From an uncultured Paracoccaceae bacterium (GTDB lineage Bacteria > Pseudomonadota > Alphaproteobacteria > Rhodobacterales > Rhodobacteraceae), in NCBI GenBank assembly GCA_951812305.1, contig CATOSB010000004.1, positions 1 through 64,000 on the forward strand: a DNA stretch of 64,000 nt. Direction: 5' to 3'. Shown one piece after another: positions 36,655-45,963 of this stretch. Each line of letters starts with the position of its first letter. The first letter of the stretch is position 1. The notes beneath the pieces are model-generated. The model saw only the letters and a program-made list of their open reading frames with translations, had not been told where the DNA came from and made no database searches. A program made the translations under genes and the position numbers.

Positions 36655-37527
36655 ATGAGCGAAACAATGATCGGCATCATTGGCGGATCCGGCATTTACG
36701 AGATCGACGGTCTGGAAGGCGCCGATTGGCAGGCCGTGAACAGCCCTTGGGGCGCACCGTCAGATGACATACTTGTCGGCACGTTAGAGGGGGTGAAAAT
36801 GGCCTTTCTGCCCCGCCACGGGCGTGGCCATGTGCATTCGCCGACAACTGTTCCCTATCGTGCCAACATCGATGCGCTAAAGCGGCTGGGTGTGACGGAC
36901 GTGATTTCCGTTTCCGCCTGCGGGTCTTTTCGCGAAGATATGGCGCCGGGGGATTTCGTGGTGGTCGATCAATTCATTGACCGCACATTCGCGCGCGAGA
37001 AAAGTTTCTTTGGCACCGGATGCGTCGCCCATGTATCTGTTGCGCATCCAACATGCCCGCGCCTGTCGGCGGCCTGCGTAGATGCCGCAAGCGCGGAAGG
37101 TATCGCCGTCCACAATGGCGGCACCTATCTGGCGATGGAAGGCCCGCAGTTTTCCAGCCTCGCGGAATCAAAAATGTATCGCGAGGTCTGGGGCTGCGAC
37201 GTGATCGGCATGACCAACATGCCAGAGGCCAAACTCGCGCGTGAGGCAGAGCTTTGTTACGCCTCGGTCGCCATGATCACCGATTACGACAGCTGGCATC
37301 CCGACCACGGAGAGGTCGACGTGACAGAGATCATCAAGACGCTGATGGGCAATGCCGACAAGGCGCGGGGGCTGGTGAAACGGCTGCCGGGGCTTTTGGG
37401 CGGCGACCGCGATCCTTGTCCGCATGGGTGCGACCGGGCGCTGGAATACGCGATACTGACCGCGCCCGACAAACGCGACCCCGACCTAATGGCAAAGCTC
37501 GATGCCGTTGCGGGACGGTTGCTTTAG
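36655..37527 (+). CDS. mtnP: S-methyl-5'-thioadenosine phosphorylase
   Basis: A 290-residue purine phosphorylase family 2 enzyme that splits methylthioadenosine into adenine and methylthioribose-1-phosphate. Motifs: IGIIGGSGIYEIDG with the phosphate-binding serine, PRHGRGHVHSP, SVSACGSFRE, and the signature GGTYLAMEGPQFSSLAES, with FADE-like NMPEAKLAREAELCYA and TDYDSWH. The adenine product is the substrate of the apt gene downstream. Confidence 0.93.
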   Translation: MSETMIGIIGGSGIYEIDGLEGADWQAVNSPWGAPSDDILVGTLEGVKMAFLPRHGRGHVHSPTTVPYRANIDALKRLGVTDVISVSACGSFREDMAPGDFVVVDQFIDRTFAREKSFFGTGCVAHVSVAHPTCPRLSAACVDAASAEGIAVHNGGTYLAMEGPQFSSLAESKMYREVWGCDVIGMTNMPEAKLAREAELCYASVAMITDYDSWHPDHGEVDVTEIIKTLMGNADKARGLVKRLPGLLGGDRDPCPHGCDRALEYAILTAPDKRDPDLMAKLDAVAGRLL

Positions 37528-37873
37528 GCGTTCGCATGGTTAACGCCTTCCTAACCCCGACCGCCTAAAACCGCCCGCGCAGCTGCAGGTGTGGTCCGAC
37601 GAACCGTACCAACATGACGATCCGAACAGAGTGCCGGAAACCGGTCCGCTCTGGGGTCAAATGGCCGTGGTGGATTATGCACCAACCCTTTGGGGTCGCT
37701 CAGACCCCCGGATGTCGCTCGGCGGCGCCGCTGATTTATCCGTCCCGGATGCCTATCAGAAAGAAACCTCAAATCGAGACGCGCCGCGCGAAAATGTTGT
37801 CGGGTCCGGATGCGGGCTTGCGGCAGGCGCGAATTTGCGCATAAATCCCAAGGGTTTGAGACAGGGGGTTGCG
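37528..37873 (+). other. 346-bp spacer between mtnP and apt
   Basis: An open frame runs from 37589 straight into apt in phase ([19 protein letters not shown] and onward), but it resembles no family and the apt homology begins only at 37874. It may be an unrecognised small gene or a leader; I see no terminator or strong ribosome site. Confidence 0.4.
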
Positions 37874-38413
37874 ATGGGGCAGGCAAAAACGGTCAGGGAC
37901 TACATCCGAACGATCCCGGATTTCCCGCATGAGGGTATTCTGTTTCGCGATGTCACCACGCTTTTTGCCGATGCCGCCGGTCTGAAACTCGCCATCGATC
38001 AGATGGTCGCGGGCGTGGACGGCAAAGCGGTCGATGTCGTTGTTGGGATCGAGGCGCGCGGCTTTGTCCTTGGTGCCGCCATGGCCTATCTGATGGGCAC
38101 TGGTTTCGTGCCAATCCGCAAAAAGGGCAAATTGCCGGGCCCGACCATCGAAGAAGATTACACGCTGGAATACGCAACCGCGACGGTTGAAATCCACGAC
38201 GATGCCCTATCCGCGGGCGACCGGGTGTTGGTGGTTGATGACCTTCTGGCAACCGGTGGAACGGCGGAGGCCGGGATCAAGCTCTTGGAACGGCTGGGGG
38301 CGGAAGTTGTCGCCTTGTCCTTCCTCGTGGATTTACCGGAACTTGGCGGTCGCAGGAAACTGGAAGCGCTGGGATTCGAGGTGCAGACGCTGTGCGCGTT
38401 CGAGGGGCTTTGA
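37874..38413 (+). CDS. apt: Adenine phosphoribosyltransferase
   Basis: A 179-residue type I phosphoribosyltransferase joining adenine to PRPP to give AMP. The N-terminal [24 protein letters not shown] is the Apt signature, and the PRPP site is [17 protein letters not shown] (about 117-133). I chose the ATG at 37874 because AGGGGG lies 5 bases upstream and the homology starts there; the open frame extends upstream in phase. It completes adenine salvage with mtnP. Confidence 0.93.
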   Translation: MGQAKTVRDYIRTIPDFPHEGILFRDVTTLFADAAGLKLAIDQMVAGVDGKAVDVVVGIEARGFVLGAAMAYLMGTGFVPIRKKGKLPGPTIEEDYTLEYATATVEIHDDALSAGDRVLVVDDLLATGGTAEAGIKLLERLGAEVVALSFLVDLPELGGRRKLEALGFEVQTLCAFEGL

Positions 38414-38464
38414 TTTCTGTTTCGGATTCGGGAACGCGACCGCTTGCGGTTTCGTGAGCTGCCG

Positions 38465-38692
38465 TTCAGACACGCCACCCCAGCCGGGTTAACAGCGCGC
38501 AGCGCCCCGGCCATTGCCTGCCCGTCCCCACGGGCTGGCGATTTAGTGAGGGCAGCGCAATCCATTGAGTTCGTGCGGGTTTGGCTGGCATAAAGCGCTG
38601 CCTTTGAGATGTTGCATCGCCACCCCACGGGCAGGCGCTGGCCGCCAAAGAGGTGTGGTGATAGGCAAGTGAGTGAATGTCCGCTTCTGGCC
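38465..38692 (+). repeat. Intergenic inverted repeat family, copy 1 (228 bp)
   Basis: It shares clear similarity across its whole 228-base length with 59821-60048. The arms are CGGCCATTGCCTGCCCGT (38508-38525) and ACGGGCAGGCGCTGGCCG (38627-38644), matching at 16 of 18 positions. The conserved 5' box is CAGCCGGGTTAACAGCGC and the 3' box is ATGTCCGCTTCTGGCC. It lies between apt and the 912-aa gene. Confidence 0.8.
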
Positions 38693-38727
38693 AAATCCGC
38701 CAAATCGCGTTGCCTAATTTCCCGCGC

Positions 38728-41466
38728 TCACCCTTTCGGCAACCGCAGCGTTATGTTCCGCCCGCCTTTTACATAGCGCAATTCATCATCACCAATCGCC
38801 GCTACACGGCCCCCATCCACACGGTCACCCACTTCGACCTTCACGTATCGCCCGGACTTCAATCGCACTAGCGCGCGACGATCCGACGGCGTGCCGTAAA
38901 CCCCGATCAGGTTCACCCGCCCCAAATTGATCGCATTACGCTCCGTGGCTTCGCGCGCCACCGACGCCCGCGTCGGGATTCTGGGAACACGCGCCGCGGC
39001 CACCTGAACATTGCCGTTTCCTGCGGTGCTTGCTGTTTCCGTGTTGGAGGCGTTTCTGGCACGTGCGCGGGCAACGGTTCTGTCAAAATTCCTTGGCCGT
39101 GACGAGGGCAGGTCAGAAATTGCGACCGCAAGCCGCGTTCCGCTGTCACCACTTGATGCCTCTGCCGCTGGACTTTCGCTTTCAATGACGCCGGATGTCG
39201 AGGCTGCCGCTGCAGCCGCAATTTCCTCCTGCGCCGATTGCGGGCGCGGAACAGGGCGGATGGTCGCCAATTCGGTGCGGGTAAAGCCACCAAGGCGCGA
39301 CCTTTCATTGGTTTCCTGCAACGTATCCGGCCGTGGCTGCGGCCGGATTTCGCGCAGGCGCAATTGCTCGGCCGTCAATGGCTGGGTCTCAGGCTCTGTG
39401 ACCTCGACCTCCGGTGTTTCCGGCGCTTCAACACCCGGTTCGAGCGCCACTGGCGTTGGTAAAGCCGTACCCGGCCGGACCCCGGGCACGATCGGCGGAC
39501 GGCCGAGAAACACGATATGCCCCTCAGGTGTCGGCGCGCCACCCGGTGTGGCCGTTACCAGCCCGCGTTCATCCAGTTCAAACCGCCGCCCCAGTGGCGT
39601 GGGCGCGGCCAGCGATGCGGGCCGCTGGTCGGGCGAAACACGCGGGATCAGGATTGCATCCTGCGAAATGACCTGAGGATCGATTGAGGCGACGTAAAGC
39701 TCTTCAAGCCGGTCGCCACCCGCTGGTTCGCTCAACTGTTCGGGGTCGCGCTGCCAGATTCCGGTGGCGACATAACGCGCCTGGGCCTCTTCCGCGCTTG
39801 GCGGGGCCTCTGTGATCTGGTCGGGCGACGGCTCATCGACAAGATCGCTTGTACCGGTCTGCAACCGAGCAAGCTCCTCTGTGTCCTGCTCTGGTTCCGT
39901 GCCCGGGGCTGGCTGTGCCAGCGGTGCGGCAGGATCAGTTCCGGGCAGGGCCGCTTCACCCTGCGGCGGGGTAAGAAGCGCGGTGTCAATTGCCCCGCCA
40001 ATCCCGTCAGAGCCGCTGCCTGGCGTCTCAACACCGGTGACATCAGAACCGGGTTCGGCCGCGGTGGGCGCGCTCGGCGCCTCCGTTGTCAAGCCTGTCG
40101 GCGCGCTCGCAACCTCCTCAGTCGCGCTTTCTTCAACCGCTGGCGCACTTGGCGCGATTTCGGTCGGGATGACAGTGGTTTCCTCGCCGTCCGAGCGCAG
40201 GAAAAGAACCGCCCAAAGCACGACAATCGCCAGCGCCAAAAGCACCAGCAATGTCACCAAAAGGCCAAAATAACGCGGCTTGCTGCCCTGAATTGCGTTA
40301 CCGCGCTCGCCGAAAAGAGTCAGCGATTCCGCCTCTTTCTGCGATGTCAGGGCGGGGGAAACTCTCGGTGGAACCGCAGATTCGGACCCCAGCGCATCGC
40401 GTTTGGCGAAAGCCGCCGTGACGCCATTGCGCGCCGGTGTGCCGGGTACGGCTGGCGCGGGGCTGTCCGCTGTGTGGCCGGCTGTAACCGCCATCGGCGT
40501 AACACCCGCACTGCCCGCGCTGCGCCAACTTGGCATCGCGGGCACGTCGTCAACATCAAGCGATGATGCGGTCAACCTTCCCGGTGCTGGCGGCGGCGCT
40601 GTGTTTTCTGCGACCGTGCTCGCGGTGATTGGCTTGGCGGGCGGCGCATCTGCTGGCGGCGTGTTTACGATCCGGCGCGAGGCGAAGGTGACTTGCGGCA
40701 AGGGTGGCACGTCGCTTTTGTCGGGCGCAGCCTCTGGTGTATCACCGTCGCTTGTGTCCGGTGCTGGCGGTGCGTTGCGGCTTTTGAACGCCACAGGCGG
40801 CATGTCTTCGGCCAACTCAGCTTGTGGCATCGGGTCAGTCGCAGGTTTTGGTTCGCCCCGATCAACTATCGGTTCCGGCACCTCGACAGGGTCCAAAAGC
40901 TTCAGGGCTTCCGGCGGCACGGCCCCCATCACTTCCATGGGTTCGCCGTCACGCTCAACACTTTCGCCGTCGCCAAGCAGTGTGGGCGCGTGTTTTGTCA
41001 GCCCGAAATAGGGCTCTCCGTCGAATTCACCATTCACGGGCACACCGACGAAGGTCACGGGATTAAACCGGTATTCGACCGCGAAAGTCTCGGCTTCGGC
41101 AAGCGTTTCGCGTGCCACGACAGCGACCTGAGCCTTGCCGTCATTCAGGCGATAGTCAAAGACCAGATCGTTCACGTCATAGGGCGTCAACCCGGCCAGA
41201 CCGTCACGGATCTGTGCTTGCCTGGTGGCATTGTCCGGCCCCGGCGCCTCAACTTCGGTGTAAAGAATTTGGCTGTTGGGGATGATCAATTTGCTGGCCA
41301 GGCCACCACTGTCCAGACCCGCGGCCGTTTTTCGCAATACGCCCAGCTGTGCATTCAGGTCCGGATCGTCCAGCGCGACTTCGCCCACACGTAACCAGCC
41401 AGCCTTTGCGCGATGCAGAAGGCTGATCCCTTCATGGCTGAGATTTAAGGCGAAATTCGGCTTCAT
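38728..41466 (-). CDS. Large PilM/PilP-like membrane-anchored protein (912 aa)
   Basis: Residues 1-170 resemble a PilM/FtsA-like fold (FALNLSHEGISLLHRAKAGWLRVGEVAL). One transmembrane segment lies at about residues 400-425 (YFGLLVTLLVLLALAIVVLW). Long low-complexity Pro/Ala/Glu/Thr-rich regions lie on both sides. The last 60 residues (GVYGTPSDRRALVRLKSGRYVKVEVGDRVDGG) resemble the PilP/type IV pilus biogenesis C-terminal domain. It probably links cytoplasm and periplasm. Such proteins are often misnamed translation initiation factor because of the low-complexity part. Specific function unknown. Confidence 0.78.
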   Translation of the reverse strand: MKPNFALNLSHEGISLLHRAKAGWLRVGEVALDDPDLNAQLGVLRKTAAGLDSGGLASKLIIPNSQILYTEVEAPGPDNATRQAQIRDGLAGLTPYDVNDLVFDYRLNDGKAQVAVVARETLAEAETFAVEYRFNPVTFVGVPVNGEFDGEPYFGLTKHAPTLLGDGESVERDGEPMEVMGAVPPEALKLLDPVEVPEPIVDRGEPKPATDPMPQAELAEDMPPVAFKSRNAPPAPDTSDGDTPEAAPDKSDVPPLPQVTFASRRIVNTPPADAPPAKPITASTVAENTAPPPAPGRLTASSLDVDDVPAMPSWRSAGSAGVTPMAVTAGHTADSPAPAVPGTPARNGVTAAFAKRDALGSESAVPPRVSPALTSQKEAESLTLFGERGNAIQGSKPRYFGLLVTLLVLLALAIVVLWAVLFLRSDGEETTVIPTEIAPSAPAVEESATEEVASAPTGLTTEAPSAPTAAEPGSDVTGVETPGSGSDGIGGAIDTALLTPPQGEAALPGTDPAAPLAQPAPGTEPEQDTEELARLQTGTSDLVDEPSPDQITEAPPSAEEAQARYVATGIWQRDPEQLSEPAGGDRLEELYVASIDPQVISQDAILIPRVSPDQRPASLAAPTPLGRRFELDERGLVTATPGGAPTPEGHIVFLGRPPIVPGVRPGTALPTPVALEPGVEAPETPEVEVTEPETQPLTAEQLRLREIRPQPRPDTLQETNERSRLGGFTRTELATIRPVPRPQSAQEEIAAAAAASTSGVIESESPAAEASSGDSGTRLAVAISDLPSSRPRNFDRTVARARARNASNTETASTAGNGNVQVAAARVPRIPTRASVAREATERNAINLGRVNLIGVYGTPSDRRALVRLKSGRYVKVEVGDRVDGGRVAAIGDDELRYVKGGRNITLRLPKG

Positions 41467-41564
41467 TCGCTCTTACTACCACAGTCCTTCAGAAGCGTCA
41501 GAGACCCGCTCCCCCCGGAAACGATCTATAGCAGAAAATCGCCGAGGAAGAGAAGGGTGTGGAT

Positions 41565-42754
41565 CTTACCACCCTTCAAAATTTCCGGATCTGATTTGAC
41601 GTTTGTCTGATCTGTGTGATTCAAGGAGTCTCCACTGCTGATATTGGAGGCTGGTTTGTTGGGAAATGTTTGTTTTTCAGAGCTTTATTCGAAGGTTGAG
41701 GCGGATTTTCAGGACCGCTTGCTCGGGTATCACAAGTCGCGCCGGGAGGGATTGTGCATCATAGCAAGCGTGATTTTGAACACGCGCAGCGTCAATCTGA
41801 TGGAAAATGCGGCTGCTCTGCCCCGCGATATCGGCTCTGTGGACCACCGCTATCAATACATTTCGCGGGTTCTGGGCAATCCTCACATCGATACTGATGA
41901 GATCATGCAGGCCTATGTTGGTGAAATTTTCCGCCGCCAGTGTGAGGCCGGAGAAACGATTGTGGTGGCCCTTGATCAAAGCAAGCTCAACGAAGGGCAT
42001 GAGGTTTTGATGTTATCGGTGCGGATGCGGGATCGGGCCCTCCCGGTCGCCTGGCGTGTACGCCAGACCAAAGGGCCGATTGGATGGCGCGTGCAACATG
42101 AGCTTTTGGAAGCAGTCCGCCCATGGCTCCCGGCGGATGCGCGTGTGTTGCTGGCGGGAGATCGGTTTTATGGAACCGCCCGATTGGTCGCATGGTGCCA
42201 GGAGGCTGGATGGGACTACCGGCTGCGCATGAAGGGAAATATCACACTGCAACATCAGGGTGGCGAGATGATGACGCGCGAAATTGCCCAACTGATGCCC
42301 GAAGGGCTTGTAAACGCTGAGCTTTACGGAACGGGCGTCTTTAGCAACATTGGAGTGCTTCACGAGGAGGGGCACAAAGAGCCTTGGATTATTGCCATGA
42401 ATGCAGCACCGTCCGAGTACAAGGTGCTCGATTATGGAATGCGTTGGGGAATTGAAGCCATGTTCTCCGACTTCAAAACCCGGGGCTTTGAAATTACTCA
42501 AAGCCAGATCAAAAAGCCGGATCGATTGGCCCGCCTCATTTTGGTGCTGGCAATCGCCATGTACTGGGCTGTTTCAACCGGAGCAAACGAAGAGCACCAC
42601 GTCGCAATACGCGGCGAAAAAAGGGGATTCGAAAAGCCCGAAGGTCCTTATGCTCTCTCTTCAAGACAGGCCTTCGTGCTATCCGACGATGCCTCGCAGG
42701 TTATGCCAAAATCCCCAAGCTCTGGGATGTCTGGCTAAATTGAAGGGTGGTAAG
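41565..42754 (+). mobile_element. IS4-family insertion sequence, copy 1
   Basis: A 1190-bp element with perfect 15-bp inverted ends CTTACCACCCTTCAA and TTGAAGGGTGGTAAG. It is flanked by a 10-bp direct repeat GGGTGTGGAT at 41555-41564 and 42755-42764, proof of a clean insertion. It ends 73 bp before the SIMPL-domain gene. A copy of the same length encoding the same transposase lies inverted at 60364-61553. Confidence 0.95.
41644..42738 (+). CDS. IS4-family transposase, copy 1
   Basis: A 364-residue DDE transposase. Catalytic candidates are Asp in VALDQSKLNEG, Asp in LLAGDRFYGTARL, and Glu in YGMRWGIEAMFSDFK, which fits the Y-x2-R-x3-E-x6-K signature of IS4. The protein is identical to that of the second copy, implying recent transposition. 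Confidence 0.95.
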   Translation: MEAGLLGNVCFSELYSKVEADFQDRLLGYHKSRREGLCIIASVILNTRSVNLMENAAALPRDIGSVDHRYQYISRVLGNPHIDTDEIMQAYVGEIFRRQCEAGETIVVALDQSKLNEGHEVLMLSVRMRDRALPVAWRVRQTKGPIGWRVQHELLEAVRPWLPADARVLLAGDRFYGTARLVAWCQEAGWDYRLRMKGNITLQHQGGEMMTREIAQLMPEGLVNAELYGTGVFSNIGVLHEEGHKEPWIIAMNAAPSEYKVLDYGMRWGIEAMFSDFKTRGFEITQSQIKKPDRLARLILVLAIAMYWAVSTGANEEHHVAIRGEKRGFEKPEGPYALSSRQAFVLSDDASQVMPKSPSSGMSG

Positions 42755-42827
42755 GGGTGTGGATTCATATGCTTGCAATGGATTGGACGGCGTTCGAAGA
42801 TCGCGGCAACCATTGGTGGAGGCATTC

Positions 42828-43541
42828 ATGCGCGGATTTTTGACGATCATATATTTGGTGGTTGCTTTGGGCGTGCCATCTTTTGCGATAGCGCAGGAAG
42901 CGGCGGTGAATGTGGCCGCTGGGCGGATCATCGTGCAGGGCGTCGGACAGGTGGAACGCGCGCCCGACATGGCGACAATTCAGGCGGGCGTGGTGGCGCA
43001 GGGAGATACAGCCGCAGAAGCGCTCGATGAGACCAGCGAGGCGACGTCGCATGTGATCGATACGCTGAAGGCCGCCGGTGTGTCCGAACGCGACATCCAG
43101 ACACGCGGCCTGTCGCTTAACCCACTGTGGCAAAACCGAAACTCTTCGGGAACGCCGAAAATCTCCGGCTATGAGGCGCGCAATACCGTGATGGTCCGCG
43201 TACGTGAATTGGACGATCTCGGTGACATTCTGGATGCAGTTGTCGAAAGCGGGGCCAATCAGTTTCATGGGTTGAGTTTTGGTCTGCGCAATCCCGGCCC
43301 GGCGCAAGACGAGGCCCGGGTTCTGGCCGTGAAAGATGCCCTTGGACGCGCTGAACTGTATGCCGGGGCCGCAGGGATTGAAGTGGGTGAGATCATCGAA
43401 ATCTCCGAAACCGGCGGTGGCGTTCCACGCCCGATGGCGATGGAGCGGATGGCCGCGATGGCAGATTCCGTACCTATCGCGGCAGGTGAGTTGTCGTTAA
43501 GTGCAAGCGTCACGGTGATATTCCGGATTGGTGGAAATTAG
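42828..43541 (+). CDS. SIMPL-domain periplasmic protein
   Basis: A 237-residue protein with a signal peptide (MRGFLTIIYLVVALGVPSFAIA) and a SIMPL/DUF541 domain: GRIIVQGVGQVERAPDMATIQAGV, then GVSERDIQTRGLSLNPLW and GYEARNTVMVRVREL. Members of the family are linked to envelope stress or oxidative protection but lack a defined activity. I chose the ATG at 42828, with TGGAGG 5 bases upstream. The upstream IS4 insertion may have altered its promoter. Confidence 0.9.
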   Translation: MRGFLTIIYLVVALGVPSFAIAQEAAVNVAAGRIIVQGVGQVERAPDMATIQAGVVAQGDTAAEALDETSEATSHVIDTLKAAGVSERDIQTRGLSLNPLWQNRNSSGTPKISGYEARNTVMVRVRELDDLGDILDAVVESGANQFHGLSFGLRNPGPAQDEARVLAVKDALGRAELYAGAAGIEVGEIIEISETGGGVPRPMAMERMAAMADSVPIAAGELSLSASVTVIFRIGGN

Positions 43542-43667
43542 AATCACTCAGAACGATCTGGCGATCCAGTTGCCCTGAAACGTTATTGCGTGCCGAGGAT
43601 GTTCACAAATTACGGACTGACTTCTTTTAAGGGAACTCTGCAAAACGACTACCTTGGCGGAACGACA

Positions 43668-43795
43668 GGGCAACGACCGGCATGGAGGGCGCGTTGGACG
43701 GCTGGACTCGGTGGTGCGATTGCGACAAGAATTCGGCGTTCAAGCATTTGACAACGCTGCAAAAGCGCCCTCCTGGGGGAGGTCGGTCGCTGCCC
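43668..43795 (+). ncRNA. Candidate rod-like structured RNA in a 460-bp gap
   Basis: Between the SIMPL gene and the GGDEF/EAL gene no coding region is convincing. Nested stems are visible: GGGCAACGACCG (43668-43679) with CGGTCGCTGCCC (43784-43795), one mismatch; GGAGGGC (43684-43690) with GCCCTCC (43767-43773); GCGTTG (43691-43696) with CAACGC (43752-43757). A T8 run at 43853-43860 follows a small CGGTT/AACCG stem. The long imperfect rod with an open centre is 6S-RNA-like, but I see no diagnostic sequence, and either strand could be transcribed. Confidence 0.35.
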
Positions 43796-44002
43796 GAGAC
43801 ATGCTCGGGCGGGCAAGACGGTAAGCGGTTGCGAGAACCGGAAGTTGAGGCGTTTTTTTTGGCGGGAGGGGCGGTTTTTGGGAATGTCTCTTGTAAGACA
43901 TCGGCGCTGCTCCATCATCCGACGATACCAATTCATGATTGCATCCAATCCTAACACACCGCGTCGCGGCGCCATTTTGTTGCGCTTGTAAAGCGCCCGT
44001 CT

Positions 44003-45856
44003 CTATTGCCCGACCATCCGATCCGTCAAAGCCAGCTTGATTGGCGCCTGCCCATAACCCCTCATGAATTCGATCAAACCGTCATATGGCAGGGGTTCCG
44101 ATATCCCGTAGCCCTGTGCCGCGTCACACTTGGCACGCCTCAGCATCGCGAATTGTCGTGGTGTTTCAACGCCTTCGGCAACGGTCGTCAGACCAAGCCG
44201 GTTCGCCAAGTCCACCGTGCTTGAAACGATGGCGCGTCCGGCCTCGGTATTCGTTTGAGCGGTCAGTGATCCGTCAAGTTTGATCCCCTTGATCGACAAG
44301 TTCGCGAGATTGACGATTGAGCCAACCCCGGCGCCGAAATCGTCCAGATGAACCGCAAACCCGGCATCGGCCAGCCGGTCGATGGCTTCTTTCGCCACGC
44401 CCGGCCCGAGCGTTTGCAAATCGGATTCAAGCACTTCCAGAACCAGATCTTCGGGATGCAGATCAAGAGCAGTCAATTCGGTGAACAAGGTGTCAACCAG
44501 ATCGGGTTTTCCCACCGTTCGGGCGGACGCGTTGAACGACATCCGCGGCGCGTGCCAGCCCGCATCGCGCAGCTTTCGAAGACTGGACAGCCCGCTTCGC
44601 CGGACAACAGTATCGATCTGTTCGCTGACCCCGGCATGAACGGCGATGCGAATGAACTCTGCCGGGTCGATGCGGCCAAGTTCCGGGTGCACCCAACGTG
44701 CCAGCATCTCGAACCCGCTGAAATGCCCGGTTGCAAGCGAAACCTGCGGTTGGAAGAACGGTATGAATGCCTGTTTGTCGGCGGCGGCCGATATATCGAC
44801 CAGTAATTTGCGGCGGCGTTCCTCAACCTCACGCATATCCGCGTTGAATGCCCGGACCGCCCCACGCCCGTTTCGTTTCACCTGATAAAGCGCCATGTCC
44901 GCGTTGCTGATCAAGTTGTCGGCGGTGGTGCCAGGTTCCCCGGCAAGCGCGCTGCCAATGGAGGCGCTGACCCGCGCTTCCAGATCGCCAATACGCACTG
45001 GCTGATTGACGCTTTCAAGAACACGCTCTGCCAGTTCGGTAAGCTCGCCGCCGCCGCGATCACTGCGCGACACAATGACGAATTCGTCGCCGCCGATGCG
45101 CGCAACAAGGTCTTTCTTTCCGACCACATCAACCATCGAACGCGACGCCGCTTTCAACACATGATCGCCCGCAGCGTGGCCTAGCGTGTCGTTCACTTCC
45201 TTGAAGTCATCGAGATCGATATGCAGCACACCGATCACGCGGCCACTGGAATCCGGCTGGTTCAGGATGTCGGGGCCTTTCAGCACATGCATAAGCCGCG
45301 TGCGATTGGCGAGCCCGGTCAACCTGTCAGTTTCCGCCAGCCGGACGCTTTCCCGCGCGGCCTGCATCAATTGCGCTTGCGAGGCGAGTAGCTTGCCGAT
45401 CACCAATAACTTCGCCGCATCCGTTCCGCCGTAAAATCTTTGTTCAGAACTGCATAAGGAAATCGTTCCGATCGTGCGCCCGACAGAACGCATCGGTGCA
45501 ATCACGCCAGAGCGGAAACCGGCGGTATTCAGTTCCTGCAACAGCGGAGAGGCATCTGGCGGTAGCGCATCAAAATCGTCGAATGCCGGTTCGCCAGCCG
45601 CCAGAACCCGCCGATGCGGAGAGTCGGCATCATACTGTTGGCATTCACGTTGCGGTTCCTGCACACCATCAGTGCGATACACCTTCTGCAGCACGTCCGG
45701 CTCGTTAAATACGCAGATGGCACAGCGTTCCGTCGACAGGATGCGCGGCACCCATTCGGTGCCGACCTTCATCACCGCCTCAATCGAATTCGCGTGCGAA
45801 ATCGCATCAACAAATCCACCGGGCAACGGGATGGTATTTTTCAATTGTTCGGTCAT
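44003..45856 (-). CDS. GAF-GGDEF-EAL cyclic-di-GMP signalling protein
   Basis: A 617-residue cytosolic protein. Residues about 20-165 form a GAF-like sensor. A diguanylate cyclase domain follows (about 175-335) with an intact GGDEF in ARIGGDEFVIV. The phosphodiesterase domain (about 350-605) has FEMLARW at the EAL position, FNASAR, VLEVLES, DDFGAGVGS, IKLDGS and VAEGVET, so most metal-binding acids remain. Both activities may exist, with the GAF domain choosing between them. Confidence 0.92.
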   Translation of the reverse strand: MTEQLKNTIPLPGGFVDAISHANSIEAVMKVGTEWVPRILSTERCAICVFNEPDVLQKVYRTDGVQEPQRECQQYDADSPHRRVLAAGEPAFDDFDALPPDASPLLQELNTAGFRSGVIAPMRSVGRTIGTISLCSSEQRFYGGTDAAKLLVIGKLLASQAQLMQAARESVRLAETDRLTGLANRTRLMHVLKGPDILNQPDSSGRVIGVLHIDLDDFKEVNDTLGHAAGDHVLKAASRSMVDVVGKKDLVARIGGDEFVIVSRSDRGGGELTELAERVLESVNQPVRIGDLEARVSASIGSALAGEPGTTADNLISNADMALYQVKRNGRGAVRAFNADMREVEERRRKLLVDISAAADKQAFIPFFQPQVSLATGHFSGFEMLARWVHPELGRIDPAEFIRIAVHAGVSEQIDTVVRRSGLSSLRKLRDAGWHAPRMSFNASARTVGKPDLVDTLFTELTALDLHPEDLVLEVLESDLQTLGPGVAKEAIDRLADAGFAVHLDDFGAGVGSIVNLANLSIKGIKLDGSLTAQTNTEAGRAIVSSTVDLANRLGLTTVAEGVETPRQFAMLRRAKCDAAQGYGISEPLPYDGLIEFMRGYGQAPIKLALTDRMVGQ

Positions 45857-45963
45857 GGCAGCTTTACGCCGCCATATCGCACCAATTTTCCTAACGGCCG
45901 CTTAAAGGTAAACCTTTAAACAACCCGATTATTCAGTCTGTTACGTGCGATTGCCGACGACTG

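Noticed and set aside
38158..38703. Minus-strand frame containing MAGALRAVNPAG, also seen near 59870
   Set aside because: The shared peptide comes from the intergenic repeat read backwards and the rest overlaps apt; not a gene.
43682..43954. 90-codon plus-strand frame in the structured gap
   Set aside because: No homology, the start lies inside a stem, and base pairing explains the sequence better.
44003..45856. Catalytically dead EAL domain because the motif reads EML
   Set aside because: The glutamate and the other metal-binding residues remain, so loss of activity cannot be claimed.
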